A DNA stretch of 64,000 nt from Apophysomyces variabilis (lineage: Eukaryota; Mucoromycota; Mucoromycetes; Mucorales; Mucoraceae): positions 325,061 through 389,060 of the forward strand of contig MZZL01000391.1 in assembly GCA_002749535.1 (NCBI GenBank), read 5' to 3'. The position numbers were made by a program, and so were the translations under genes. Positions 35,978 through 49,021 of this stretch are shown piece by piece. Under the pieces are notes generated by a model. That model was not told the origin of the DNA and ran no database searches. It saw nothing but the letters and a program-made list of their open reading frames with translations. Each line of letters starts with the position of its first letter. Positions within the stretch are counted from its first letter, which is position 1.

Positions 35978-37196
35978 ACATCGGACTGATGGAGGGATCA
36001 ATAGATCACGTAATTGAAGGTCCAGTGGAAGTAAAAGATAAAAGAAAGGATAAAAGAGACAACATGTCGTCTTATGATGAAGGGACGCGTCGTGGTACGC
36101 CGTGTTGATGTTGGGTTAGTCGCGAATATAGGGAAACTGCTATTAAACGATGTCATGAGACATGCTGGCCTAAAACAATCCAAGGGTACCGGAAGCAGAT
36201 TGTGAAGAAGCAGAGCCATGGTTCCGGTCATGATGCCACACATCTCGACGAATGGTTATGTGTTACACGCATGAACTGGCCAACACTTCTGGTCAGTCAA
36301 TCAATAATCGAAAATCTATGTACTCTCCACTCGTTATCTATCTATGCTACCATAGTAGGTCATCATCCACCAGCTTATGTGTGCTTCCCAACTGACCTGA
36401 AACTCTCCATCAGTCAATCTAAATTGGGAAAGTACAGCAACAGTGCGTAAATCTGTCGATTGGTTTCGTTTTATTCCTTTTAATTCGTTTCTACAAATGA
36501 ACATTGTCATGAAGTAACAAGATCATGCTTAGATTTTATCAAGATTTGGACTATTGCAGTAAAAGCGTGGCTGTATTTTTAAGCCTTGAGCACTCTGCTA
36601 TGGCACTATGGCAGCGTAAAAATACTTTTCAACTGTCGCAGATTACCGTTCAAGGAATTTGATTTATTAAATGATTGTGAGCACGTTACTACGTAAGCAC
36701 CCCCGTCTTAGCCCGGTCTTAAGGAAAACATAAGCAAAAAGACCTATAAACAAAAGAAAAAAAAAGAGGAATGAGCGAATTAGGAAGAACAAAGGGAGAA
36801 TGAAGTTAACGAATCACAATAGGAAGTCGGTGTGTGAATGTTGCGACTGCAAGGTGGGGTTTGGAAGATGTGCTCAGGCGTGTGACACAGATGGTCAACG
36901 AAAAGAAGAACACAAAAAAGAGAGAGGTCAAGTACATCTCCAATAGGGAAATTGACGGAAAGTGTGTAAGGGGAAGCGAGCAGCCGATTTATGACGAAGG
37001 AAATTGGGTCAAGGACAACGATAGGGACTTGCAGACGACGATGGGAAGTTAGACAGCATATGGCGTGTTGACGGCCAAGGTGAGACCTAGCAAAACCCTG
37101 CACATTAAAAAAAAAGGAAGGAAAAAATAAAACAGCAAAGCGCAGGCCCCGCTTCCCCGGTCTTGAGGGTGACCATTTTGAACACTTGCAATTAAC
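35978..37196. other. Intergenic, no supported gene
   Basis: About 1.2 kb with short coding-like pieces on both strands near 36100-36250 that I could not join into a gene. The right part is upstream sequence of the CHMP7 gene. Confidence 0.45.
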
Positions 37197-38796
37197 ATGG
37201 CTGTCCGGAAACATTCGAAACTGCTCACTTATTTATCAACACAATATGCAGAGTTCAACCTACAAAAGCCTTCATTGAGACTACAGTCATTATACTCTGA
37301 TTTCTCAAACTTGGCACCCATTAACAGCATTGGTTATGATGCCAACATGAACTATTGGCGTACTGTCATTCTTGATTGCAACATGCGTGGTCTTCTGAGA
37401 GACTCTGAATATGCTTTAGCTATTGGGCCGGATACAATAGCAGATTCTTTTCAACTGCCTAAGTACGGAAAACCGTTGGCTCTGGAATGTGTACTTGTAA
37501 GTAAAGTCCCTTCCAGCGTTGCCGGCTTAACGATACTGTAGTCAAATATGATAGGGAGAGGTGATATCGTCTCCATCGAGGCATTTATAAACGAATTCCC
37601 GGAAAACTCTTCCTGGCTAATGAGAATATTTAAGACATCAACGCAAACATTGCTATCCTTTGCACTTGCGAGCCACGCGGGAGAGAAAGGACCTTTCCTT
37701 GTGATGTCTACCATAATCGAAACCAGCAAACGTATCCTTGACAGTCATTATTCGCAGTCCACAACTACTCTTACTGACAAAGTTTTGACATTTTACGAAT
37801 TTCGCGCATTATGTAATGCTGCCAGTGGTCTGGAGCTGACAGACGCTGACCTTGATCTTTTATTGAGATATCTCCGCAATACAGCAGGGGTAGGTATAGC
37901 AATTGATGTGGAAGGATATGGGAGGACACACAAGGTAATGACTGTTTTGGATTTTCTTTTCTGTACTTGCTTATAGTTCCATTTTTCAGATAGTCAAGTT
38001 CCCAGAGAAACGGGAGTCATCAACAGCTCTTCAAGCCTGTATCACTCAATTGGACAAAGCATTAATCGGTATCAAAACAACATGCGAAGCATTGAGAATT
38101 CAGGTCGAGGACATACAGCAACAGATGGAGAAGTATGTCCAAACATCTTTTAACTGGCTGTTTAAATGACAAGTTTCCCTGTGCAGATTATTAAAAGAGT
38201 ATGACATCAATGGGAACAAAAGACGTAACCTATACATTAGCAAACGGAGACACCATATACAAGAAATTCTCAAAAGTCGTTTACGATCCTTGGAAACCAT
38301 GGAAATGATATTGATGAAAATAGAAAATTCTCATAACGACGAACAGGTACCTGGTAGCTGTTACCGAGTAATCATGTACTGAAGCATTACGCTGCATCAG
38401 TTGATTCAGACTTTCAACCTTGGTGCAGATACGTTACGAAATATACTGTCTGCAGAAACGCTTACTGTAGAAGCGGTAAATTCTGTAACGCTGGAAATCC
38501 AAGAAGCGCTATCGGATTATAAAGAGGTTGAAGAAGGCTTGGCAAGGGGCATGGACGAAACTCTTAGCACACAATATCCAGATATCGAGGAAGCTGAATT
38601 GGAAGAGGCCCTTAAAAGTTTAGACGAACTTGTAATTGACCAACCTAAAGACCTGTCAATGGGAGACCCAACCTATGCTGTCCCAGAGAAAGTAGATGCT
38701 CAAGGCAAGGAATCAGGTCAAGCAGGTACTGAGAAGGTATGCGATGAAACAGCAAATAAAATCCGCGACGAGAAGCAGCCAGAGTTAGCCTTATAA
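37197..38796 (+). CDS. CHMP7-like ESCRT-III protein
   Basis: Five exons: 37197-37496, 37542-37934, 37990-38132, 38187-38346 and 38401-38796 (463 residues). The N-terminal half (YWRTVILDC, LTDADLDLLLRYL) fits the winged-helix membrane-binding part of CHMP7. The second half is a charged coiled ESCRT-III core (LDKALIGIKTTCEALRIQ, LLKEYDINGNKRRNLYISKR, DETLSTQYPDIEEAELEEAL). CHMP7 recruits other ESCRT-III subunits to the nuclear envelope for sealing and pore surveillance. The acidic tail could hold a MIM element. Introns are all GT-AG. Only 155 bp separate it from the next gene on the same strand. Confidence 0.85.
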
Positions 38797-38951
38797 TAAA
38801 GAAAAGACGAGGGTCCTGAGCTTTCGCAATAATTAAAGAGGTTTTAGCCATCGCATAACAAGCCACCAAACTTTTTTGGTCGAGGCTCCGCAACAGGTGT
38901 CAATTCTGGTGAGGAGAAGCTAAAAAAATATCATTTTGCCGTCTTACGATC

Positions 38952-40341
38952 ATGTCCGAAGTACAATCAATAACGCATGCTGGCGATAACAACGGTACAT
39001 TTGAGATATATGTCACTTAACAACCGTCATGGCTTAATTTCATATACTGTAGAGAAAAATGAGCTTACGAAACTCATTCGCGATCTCAAAGCGAAGGCCG
39101 CTGAACTCAAAATGCAGCTAAAACCTATCATGCAACGGTAGATCCCGGTAGAGCAACCCATGAAAATATCTAACAGTTGTATAATAGAATGCAAGACGGC
39201 GAAATCAAAACCAACAAAGGTGTCTCTTTCTTGGAAGTTAAATACCAAATTATGATTCAATATATACTACAACTGGCTTTCTATGCTCACCTGAAATTGT
39301 GTGGCAAGCAAGTCGAAGGTCATCCAGTTATTGAATCATTAGTTGAATCCCGCGTTATTCTTGACAGAATGAAGCCAATTGAAAGCAAACTCAAGTATCA
39401 GATTGATAAACTGGTGCGAACAGCTGTCATGGGCACCCGTAAAACAGAGGAAGAAACAACGAGCACTGATGCTGTCGGTAAGTGATTCATGCCACAGTAA
39501 ATGAGAAATATCCGGGCATTAACCAACAGTTAATAGCAAACGATCCATTGGCATTTAAACCCAATCCAATGAATTTGCTTTCCAAGGAAGAGGACGATGA
39601 AGAGGAAGAAGATGCGGAAGGTAACTCTAGGGTTTATTAGCAAGGGACTATAATCAACCTGTGTTGTAGAAGGCGTCCAGGGTGTATACCGACCACCTAA
39701 ACTAGCACCAGTCAGCTATGATGAAAACACTGGTAAAAAATCTAAGCGGGAAAAGGATGAAGCACGCTTGAGAGAGAAGGCTTCACGATCGCGCTTGATG
39801 AAGGATTTGGCAGCAGAGATGAATGATGCACCAGAGGAAATCGATGCTTTGGGTGGTGTGAATGAAGGATTTGGTTATGGCGATCGCATAGACAATCTTA
39901 TTGCAGAAAAGGACAGATACGAAGAAGACAACTATGTTCGATTGTCTGTTACACGAAAAGAGAAACAACGTTTGAAGGCCAGGAACAAGATGCGATTTGA
40001 GAGTGAATTTGACGTAAGTAAAACTGCATGCAAGGGTTAGGATGGGTTTATCTAACACATTCAAACAAAATTAGAACTTGAACGATTTCAGCAACTTGGC
40101 AATCATTCAGGATGTGGAGAAACAGGAAAATGAACGCTTCCAAAACGTGCTGTCACGTAAAAGACGTACAAAGCATGGTGATGATATGAATCTGAATTCA
40201 GCACAAGGGAACAAGCGTGCACGAAACGAAGGTGCAAATGGAGGTTACCACGGATTAATAGATGGTGAAAGCAATGGACGAAACAAGTTTAAGAGAGACC
40301 GTGCATACGCGAGTCGTTCCAAAGGCAAAAAGAGATCATAG
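38952..40341 (+). CDS. Neuroguidin/Lcp5-like Sas10/Utp3/C1D-family protein
   Basis: Six exons: 38952-38994, 39053-39137, 39188-39477, 39537-39620, 39670-40013 and 40075-40341 (370 residues). The N-terminal Sas10/C1D domain has LKPIMQRMQDGEIKTNKG followed by SFLEVKYQIMIQYI. Then come an acidic run, YRPPKLAPVSYDE, and a basic C-terminal region ending in Lys/Arg-rich nuclear signals. Lcp5 and neuroguidin act in the small-subunit processome, in 18S rRNA maturation. Exon 3 could start at two AG sites; only 39188 keeps frame and restores the conserved block. Confidence 0.88.
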
Positions 40342-40466
40342 AGAATCAAGAAATATCAAAAATAAAAACATCCCACTTTTCTTTTCGCATCGGCATAGTT
40401 TGTAATAGGCTGATTTCATTTGTTATTTCTCTGTTGGCGGATTTTTACAGTGATTCTGAACATAAC

Positions 40467-42325
40467 TTAGGGCTCCAAGCGCTTGGGGTCACGAGGGAAC
40501 AGACTGGAACGACGGATGTTACCAAGGGCAAGATATAACATCACTACACGCTCCAGACCAATACCACCACCTGCGTGAGGAGGAGCACCAATCTTGAAGG
40601 CATCAATATAAGGCTGGATAGTAGTAAGATCGACACCATGCACCTTGGCTCGCTCAGTCAAGAAATCGGCATCGTGAATACGTTGAGCACCCGAGAGAAT
40701 CTCCTCACCACGCATGAAGAAATCGTAGGAATTAGAGTATTTAGGATTTTGAGGATCGGGCATGGTGTAGAAGGGTCGGACATCCAGAGGGAATTTGTCA
40801 AGCATGTAGAAATCGGTGTGATATTTTTCTTTGACAAGTTTACCCAAAAGCTTCTCATTGGCAGTGCTAAGAAAGGATGCATAATCAGATTGCTTGTACT
40901 ACCTCAGAGCCCCGACCCCATTACCTGAGATCCTCATAATCTCCAATTTCGACACCGGCATCGCGCAACATTTGGATACCCTCAGCATACTTAAGACGTA
41001 AGGTCTTGGGCAAAAACTCAAAGTCTTCGAAGGGGTACTGTCGTTTCACAGCCTCAATTTCGGTTGCAAATCGTTCCTTCAAGTTTGTAAAGATGTAAAC
41101 GAAAAGTTCATCCAACACATCAAGAACTTCATGGTAATGTTCTTCGAAAGCCATCTCCATATCCAATCCCATGAATTCTGTCATGTGGCGGTGAGTGTTG
41201 GAGTCTTCGGCACGGAATACGGGGGCGATCTCAAAGACACGTCCAAAGTCGGCAGCAATACACATTTGCTTGTACAACTGTGGAGATTGTGCGAGATAAG
41301 CGTTCGTCTTGAAGTAGGAAATCTTGAAAACATTGGAACCACCTTCGGAAGCAGTTGCGATCATCTTGGGGGTATGGATTTCCATAAAGTTCTTTTGAAC
41401 CAAGAATTCTCTAAAGAGCAAGCAAACTGCAGATTGAAGACGGAAGATGGCATTATTGGTGGTTGTGCGAAGATCGAGAACACGATTGTTGAGACGAGTA
41501 TCCAAATTAACGCGGACGAACTGTTCATCAGTGTCTGTTTCGGGGCGAGATGCATCTTCAATGGAAAAGGCCAGTCGCTCTTTCACTTCAGATACAACAT
41601 GGATTTTGCTAATAGAAAGTTCGGCGTCGGAAATAGTGCAACTCTTGACTTCCTCCAAAGGTTTGACAATGGTGGCCTCAACAAGAACAATCGATTCAGC
41701 AGGGATAGCAACGCAGAATTTAACCATCTGCTTGCTAATTTTATCAGCATCGGCAGTAATGATACCCTGAATGGTGGATACTCCTTGACGGAAGACAAAG
41801 AAACACATCTTGCCACCGGTGGGACGAGACGTGTGAACACGAGCACGAACCAAAACGGTTTCGCCAGCACGGCTGCCATTGATTGTCGTGATATCCTCGC
41901 GCTTAATGCCTAGGGTCCTTTTCTTTAGTTTTCAAACAAATATTGAGCTGAAGATATCCGCATACCGGTGCGTTCCTGAGATTGATTCATAGGCAACTTG
42001 CCATAGCGGTCGAGCGAATAATCCTACAGAAACCCAGTTTGTAAGTCTTCATGTCTTCTTAAGCCGTCAACACATACAACGTTGTTAGCATTTCGCGCAG
42101 CACTTTCTTGAGCAATTCTTGCTGCGGTGGCTGCTTTCTTTTCTGCCTTTTCCTTTTCCTTCTGAAGCTTCTTATAAGCTTTCTTGGAGATAGGCTTCCC
42201 TTCATCACTGCCAAAGTATTAATGAACTGAGACTCGTTTAGTAGTTAGCTATACACATACTCAAAGAAGAGCTCTTCAGTCTTCTGAGTGATTTCCTCAA
42301 CTGATGGCTGCGTTTGTTCAGACAT
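40467..42325 (-). CDS. Aspartyl-tRNA synthetase, cytoplasmic
   Basis: Five exons: 42261-42325, 42078-42207, 41966-42023, 40925-41909 and 40467-40866 (545 residues). A Lys/Ala-rich N-terminal helix ([19 protein letters not shown]), typical of eukaryotic AspRS and thought to bind tRNA, leads to the OB-fold anticodon domain and the class II core. Motif 2 is [15 protein letters not shown] and motif 3 is [20 protein letters not shown]. The end [15 protein letters not shown] is typical of cytosolic AspRS. It charges tRNA-Asp for translation. It converges on the neuroguidin gene with a 125 bp gap. Confidence 0.95.
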
Positions 42326-43364
42326 GTTCTAACGACCTGGAATCACGCGTAAAATTTTGGAAGGATTAAAAAAAAGTCGCCGTCAAAAAGTGACGTGCTC
42401 TAAAATGAGTCACTCTTGCTGGACTTTCGTTTTGAAGAACAGCTGATTCAGTACGCAGACAGCAGGAGATCAGTCATATCCTGTCATCTCTCAATATGGT
42501 TTCGTGTGTCGCAGCACTTTTCGGCTTCGCTTTTTGCTTGCATTTCTTAGAAAATTGCTTTTTGGTGTGTTTTGCGGGCTCTTGCATTGGCGCGCTATTT
42601 CAATTCTCGCACATCAAGCAGCTACAGGTGTAGGGAAATTGTTCAATTACCATAGTCATTCGACAATTCTCCCTCTGGAATTCATAGCCCCACGGGTAAA
42701 TAAAATAACATACGTTGTAAAAAACCAATAGCAGGTGTGGGAGAAAAGAGACGGGTTGGGCGCCTAAGTTCCGATACCCTTCGTGTAACGTACCCTTCAA
42801 AACCTGGATCTGCTGTCAATGAACGAAGGAATCTTGGGGACAATCGGGTTCTGTAGGAATACAATGCGTTGAATAGCATGTGCAAACACTCACTGCACCT
42901 TGCCCTCCATTTTCTTAGACTGCACAAGTTGCTGCGAACTGCCAATTACTTTTACCCACCTTAATCAACTAAACTAACACCCACTCAATCCACCTCTACT
43001 CTTGGCCCAAGCCTCGCAAAACAGTCATCCAACAAAATGGATGTACATTAATTAATGAAGACATCAAATTGCTAAGGTCAATTCGGCCAGCATACAAAAA
43101 TTTCGCGAACTTTCGATCAAATGCCAGGGTTCCATGTCTTTTAGCCATTTTTTCTTGCGTATTCGCTTTGTCCCTCAAACTTGTACAGTGAGGTACTCGG
43201 TTCTATCTGGTAATCCTTGTATAGCTGTTCAACCTCGACAACATAACGCATTTTTCCCTTTTTTTGAGCTAGCGGCATCCTGGCATGGTGATGTTACGCA
43301 GGCGTTAGCACAACAAGCGTCATTGTACATCGTATATCCTAACTGTTGGTATCAAGAAGGATAT
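42326..43364. other. Intergenic, no supported gene
   Basis: Holds a 44-codon hydrophobic frame at 42496 (+) and an 87-codon minus frame at 42682-42945; neither has supporting features. Confidence 0.45.
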
Positions 43365-45744
43365 TCACTGCATCAGATCTTCTCCTGGTCCCGCCCATTC
43401 GCCCCAATCATCTTCACTATCATTAGTTGAAACGGTATTTGGAGGACCATCCGTTGTTCCGGTATTAGTACCCGTTATTGGCAGTTTACCGAAATCGTCA
43501 GGATGATCATTGTTTGGCGCGTCTGCAAAGTCACCAAATTCTAATTCCTCTTCCTTCTCATCGAAGCTGTTGCTCGCTGATGAAATGGCAGGTAGCATTG
43601 TGGGGTTTGGAATATCAAAATCCCATGATGCTGCACGCTCTTTTAAAGAGCCACTATGTGCGGTATCTTTACTGGTAGCTTCAAGCAATAGCGTATCTTC
43701 CCAGAATGATATTATTTGAGCAGGTGTAGTATGGCGCCGGTGATCTGTATGATGTGGAATTGGTGAACTGACTGTTTCAGGTTGCTGAGGTGATGGAATT
43801 AAAGGTGTGAACGATCCATGGAATGCTCTCGTATCATATAGGACTACATTGGCATCCTCCTGACTGAATATACCGCCTGATATAGTATCAACGGAATTAG
43901 AGACAGTCGTTCCCAAGTTTGTGTCAATCAATGCGGCAGTATGTGCTTCCGTCTTGCCGTCCAATGCTGGAAACTCCTGGTTCGGACATTGAAGACGTTC
44001 TTTTGCAGGAACTAATGTTTGGACCAGCGAGGCTCCATATGGCAGTTCACTAGCGTCTTTACCAGAATGAGACATATCACTTCGCGTGCGATTATGCGTC
44101 GACAGCTTCAGGTGCTCGTTAGATTCATTGTTGTAGGAGGGGATATTCATTGAAATGGTAGGACTAGCGAAATTCTTCGAACTTGCTGATTCGCTTGTGT
44201 CAATAGCGTCAATTGAACTTCTTATGTTAAGTGGAAACCGAGGTGCTGATGTAGGTGATCCAGGTAATGTAGTCGTTGAAATATGCGGCAGAAGCTTTGA
44301 AAATGAGAAACTAAATCGGGACGATGATTTACTGGAAGGTGACACAGGCGTATCCAGTTTCTGAGTAGGTCAATGAGCTCTTACATGTCGATATATGCAA
44401 ACAACTAATCTACCTTAATGGGTTGTGGAGACTGCGTCGATACGATATGAAGCTCCTCATCTTTATGTGCAACGTTGTCAATGTGCAGTATGGATGGTGT
44501 AAAAGCTCGATTTGACTGTTTTTGCAAGTAGTGTAAGCTATATTGAAAGAAATCAGTCGGTTTACCTCATCGCGCTGACAACGAAGAGCAGCCAAGTGAA
44601 TCTTCTCGGTTTCTGAATTGTGCCATTTAACTTTTGGTACTCCCGTATCATCTCCCATTGAATGCATCACAGCGGCCCAAGTGAACTTGGTATGAAGTGA
44701 TCTTCAGCAGTATCAGAATTTTAGGTTGTTGTTGATTTCCAAACATACTCTGTTGCTTCTTCAAGAACCAAATGTCGAATATTTGTCACATAATCCTCAG
44801 TATAGCTATCTAAACTGGCAGGTTCACCAAAAGTTTTTGACAATGCTTCTCTCCATTCGGCGACTGTCCTCTCAATATCATAAACCATGGGCATCTCCTC
44901 ATTAGCAAATAAGTTCATTAGTATCAGGCTGTCCTGTAACATATCTCACATTTATGACTTCTGCATAACTTTCTTTGACACCATTACATTCGTTATTCTC
45001 AAGGTCGCTAAAATCGCCAAATGCACCGAATTCATCTTTGGATTCATCCACTTCAGGGCTCTCTATTGCTGATTCATGATGTTCTGGAGGTGATTGTTCA
45101 TTGTTCTCAATCGCACTGAGTGAGACAGTGTAGGCTCTATTTCCTTCTGGATCCTCCAAAAGGTCCTTGTCACTTAATCTTGTTTCTTCTTCTATTTGGG
45201 GATGTATGCATTTTTGGCTATCGATTCTCTCTAAATCTTGGGCATCTGTCTCTATTAGTACGTTGTGCGAACTTTGACCATTGTCTCTACTCTCATCCCA
45301 TGTGATTGTGTTGTTTTGCTGTATAGTGGGATCACTACCAGTTACGCATGGCTGTATTTCGGATATTGCCGTCGCATTTGGTTCATCGATATCTTGTTCT
45401 TGAGATACTGACGGTTTTGGTGCAATTGCTTGCGACGGTGTAACTGGTTCATCAGGCAACCTTGATTTGCTCATTTGGTTAAAAGTAAATGATAAGCTGC
45501 CCGGATCGCTGATGCATGCGTTATTCGGAGATTCGTTTTGTTGTCTTATTGTCCGCGAAACAGAGGTGGAGCGAGTCGAGAAAGAATGTTGCCTTGGCGA
45601 CTGGTTAAAGAAATCATCGAAATCTCCTGAGATGGCGGCCGAAACTATCCCAGAATTGCTACGTTTATATTTTGCAGAAGGCGATAAAAGTCCTTCTTCG
45701 GAAAGATCGCTTGTGAACTTCCATGCATCAGAGAATGTTGGCAT
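43365..45744 (-). CDS. Aftiphilin/Laa2-like clathrin-adaptor accessory protein
   Basis: Five exons: 44950-45744, 44749-44897, 44566-44701, 44414-44515 and 43365-44360 (725 residues). Mostly Ser/Glu/Asp-rich and disordered. Acidic Phe motifs DEFGAFGDFSD, EFGDFADA and DDFGKL, plus DDWGEW at the C-terminus, are the type bound by gamma-ear domains of AP-1 and GGA adaptors. A short ordered central segment (VAEWREALSKTFGEP, YVTNIRHLVLEEATE, FTWAAVMHSMGDD) resembles the conserved helical part of aftiphilin. This points to a trans-Golgi/endosome trafficking factor. The exact orthology is inference. Confidence 0.65.
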
Positions 45745-46756
45745 AAGAACTGCGTGTTTACGATATGGTTTGGCACACGTTACACTGACATGCTAATGCA
45801 ACCTCTTGCCATAAGCCACTTTCAGGATGCAGCTATCATAAGGCAAAAAGTTCACAAAGGCTTCTAACTTCAACAAGCCTGAGCCATTAAGGATGCTATG
45901 GGATATGTATGGAAATTGTAATTCCGAGCAGCATCATGCAGAAATACCCCGTTAAAAACTTGACGTGATTTGCCTTGGTATTTGTGCGAATACCGAAACC
46001 AAAACTACTTCTCAAGCTGCCTAAAGAGCGATACATATTCATATGATTGAATCGTACAAGATATCCGTACAAATTGCCCGCAATCTGTATGTTCCACACG
46101 ATGCTTCAGGGATGTGGGACATACCCAGCTAAGATGCAATTTCATATTCCTCCAGCAACAAATGCAATATCTTTTTGACAAGATGGATCTAGAAAAATTT
46201 TATTTAAAGCAATTAGAATCAAGTTATTGTGGGCCAAACGGCTGGGCTGCTTGAGTTTTATGCTACTACTCGGTGATGGACGCACATCATATATGGAGCT
46301 TGAAAAGAGATATTTTAGTGACCATAAACAATCCTTTCTTTGACCAAAGCTATTACTATATTTTCCTTTCGTCTTCATGTCTATCTTTTCTTGGGGTTAT
46401 TTTTCAGCAATATTTGAAAATCGAACAGCAGGCTGTAATTGGATCATTTTCTGGGATACTCACCGTGTCACTTGCGCATTTCAGACCTAACCTCTCAAGC
46501 ATTGATACATTTATTGTTGAGATATTGCGCAATGACCTAATCCAGTTCGTCAATAAAATAACACAATGCTCTATTTAATTCCAACGTACTTATAAAAGTG
46601 TAGTTTAAGTCAGCGGGCCAGTGTATATAGAATATAAGCATAGACCTTCCCTGTCGCTACCCACGAAAGAGACGTCATTATATAGTTTCGGCGTTTCAAA
46701 AAAAGGCTTCCAGGTCACTTCGTGCCAGCATACTGTTTTTCTTTTTGCTTTCACCA
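45745..46756. other. Divergent intergenic region
   Basis: About 1 kb between the divergent aftiphilin-like and TOM70 genes. Short frames only; nothing supported. Confidence 0.5.
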
Positions 46757-49021
46757 ATGGCTCCTGCTGACAAAGTCACTTCGACATCCGCTCAAGATAG
46801 AATCAAGCGAGTCTTTGAGGACAAAGATTGGAAGTTCTACTGTGCCGTTGCTGCCGGTATTGTCCTTGCTGGTGCTGGTGCGTACTATCTCACGTCCGCG
46901 TCCACACCAAAGGCGAAGAAACGCGAAATGCAGAAGAAGCCAGAGGAAAAGAAGAAAGAATCGGAAACCTCTGGTACGAGAATCTCAACTATGTTTTACA
47001 GTACGATATAATAACTATTTCCTGCCATAGCTTCCAAGAAGGCCGCCGAGACTGCCGCTGTGGATTACGAGTCCATGACAGACGAGGCCATTTTGGGTCT
47101 TACTGAGGAGGTAGCGATCTTTCATATTTAATGTTGTACTTAACGTCGTATCCAGCAACGCGGTGATGCTGCCCAAGCTCTTAAGACGAAGGGCAACAGT
47201 CAGTTCAGCAGCCGTAAATACGCAGAGGCTGTAGAGTTGTACACGCAAGCTATCCGTTTCAAGAAAGACCCTATCTTCTTTTCCAACCGTGCAGCTTGTT
47301 TTGCAAACCTGGGTCAGAATGAGCGAGTGATCGAGGATTGTAACGAGGCATTGAAGTTGGATCCTGTATACGTCAAGGCATTGAATCGTCGGGCTCAGGC
47401 TTTGGAGAAGAAAGGACAACTGTCCGATTCTCTTTATGGTAGGGTTACGGTTTTGGATAGAGGGCCAAATCTGATTGATGGAAGATTTCACTTGTGTATG
47501 CATACTTGACGGATTCAAAAACGAGACTGCTGCCAAATCGATGGAAAGGTTGCTTAAGCAAGTCTCGGAAACCAAGGCAAAGGAAATGATGAAGGTAATA
47601 TCTGCATACAATGGCCTTCCTCTTTACTGACGGGTTATCCAGGCCAAGAAGCCTCATCTTCCCTCACCTACTTTTGTTACTGCGTATTTGGATTCCTTCC
47701 GCCCAGGTAAAGCAGCAAAAAGCAAGTCGCATTCTATTTACCAGGGATATCTAGTGACTCCTGATTTATCGTCCATTAGTGACGAAGAGTCTGGCGATGC
47801 ATACTATGCCAAGGCCTACCGTGCTGTGGCCAACAAGGATTATGAAACAGCTGTAGAAGCTTGTGAGCGTGCTGTGACTTTAGGTTGTTCTCGCACATAC
47901 CAAGCCCTCGCTCTCAATATGTATGGCACCTTTGTCTTTTTAAAGGGTAACACCAAGGATGCGTTGGAGTACTTTAATAAGGCAATTGAGGCCGACCCTA
48001 AGTTCGTCCAAAGCTACATTAAGCGTTCAAGCATATTTATGGAGCAAGGTAAGTTGAAAATCTTTAGGCAAAATTTACGACTAATCTTTCCTAAGGTGAT
48101 GTTCCATCCACCTTCAAGCAGTTTGAAGAGGCTATCGCCATTAACCCCAGCGATCCTGACATCTATTACCATAGGTAAGGAGAGGAGAAAGACCGGTTGT
48201 TTCATGGAAACTAACGGAAGGATATATCAATAAAACAGAGGCCAAGGTGTGCTTGTAACAACGAGAAGATGCTAAATCCGTACTAACACAATCTTTAGTA
48301 AACTATATCAGTGGAAATTATGACGCTGCTGCCAAGGATTATAGCGAGAGTATCAAATTGGATGATTCCTTTGTGTATGCCCATATTCAGCTTGGCGTTG
48401 TACAGTATAAATTGGGTTCGATTTCTTCTTCTATGACAACATTCAACAACACCTTGAAAAAGTTCCCCAACTCGGCAGACGTGCACAATTATTACGGAGA
48501 GCTTTTGGCGGACCAGCAAAAATTGCCAGATGCCATTGACATGTTTAGCAAAGCTGTTGCTATGGATCCCAAAAATCCATTGCCATATATTAACAAGGCC
48601 ATGTTGATGTATCAAGTTATGGGCGACATTAACGAAGCTACAGCACTTTGCAAGACAGCTTTAGAGGGTACGAAAAAGCATAGCAGGCGATAATGACCGT
48701 GATTTTCTGAATCATATTATTAGCCGATCCTGCATGTGATGCTGCTGTTGCATCTCTCGCACAGATCCTGCTTGAGCAAGGCAAGCCTGAGGAGGCTCTC
48801 AAATATTATGAGCTGGCTATTGAATTGGCGAGAACCGAAGCCGAGCTTGAACACGCCATTTCATATGTCGAGGCGACAAAGACTCAGATCAAGTAGGCAT
48901 CGCATATTTAACCTTTCCGTGTTATTAAGCTCATTATCATTTTCTTCCTTTTTTTTTCTTCAGATTCGCACAGGAATACCCCGAAGCGGCTGCAAATCTG
49001 AAAGCATCAAGGGGACAATAG
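46757..49021 (+). CDS. TOM70: TOM70 mitochondrial import receptor
   Basis: Ten exons: 46757-46973, 47031-47110, 47156-47438, 47485-47594, 47643-48048, 48096-48174, 48239-48246, 48299-48667, 48724-48892 and 48964-49021 (592 residues). A single N-terminal membrane anchor ([19 protein letters not shown]) is followed by a Lys/Glu linker, the chaperone-clamp TPR repeats ([33 protein letters not shown]) and a C-terminal TPR domain ([20 protein letters not shown]). Tom70 sits in the outer membrane and receives carrier preproteins from Hsp70/Hsp90. Exon 7 is only 8 nt, but is needed to give HRGQVNYISG, and its borders are good splice sites. Confidence 0.95.

Noticed and set aside
41131..41913. A 260-codon plus-strand open frame
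   Set aside because: It lies exactly antisense to the conserved aspartyl-tRNA synthetase exon and shows no domain; a shadow of codon bias.
42682..42945. 87-codon minus-strand frame
   Set aside because: No start context, splice sites or recognisable domain; left as part of the intergenic region.
46142..46378. 78-codon minus-strand frame in the TOM70 upstream region
   Set aside because: No domain, leader or conservation cue; composition like surrounding noncoding DNA.
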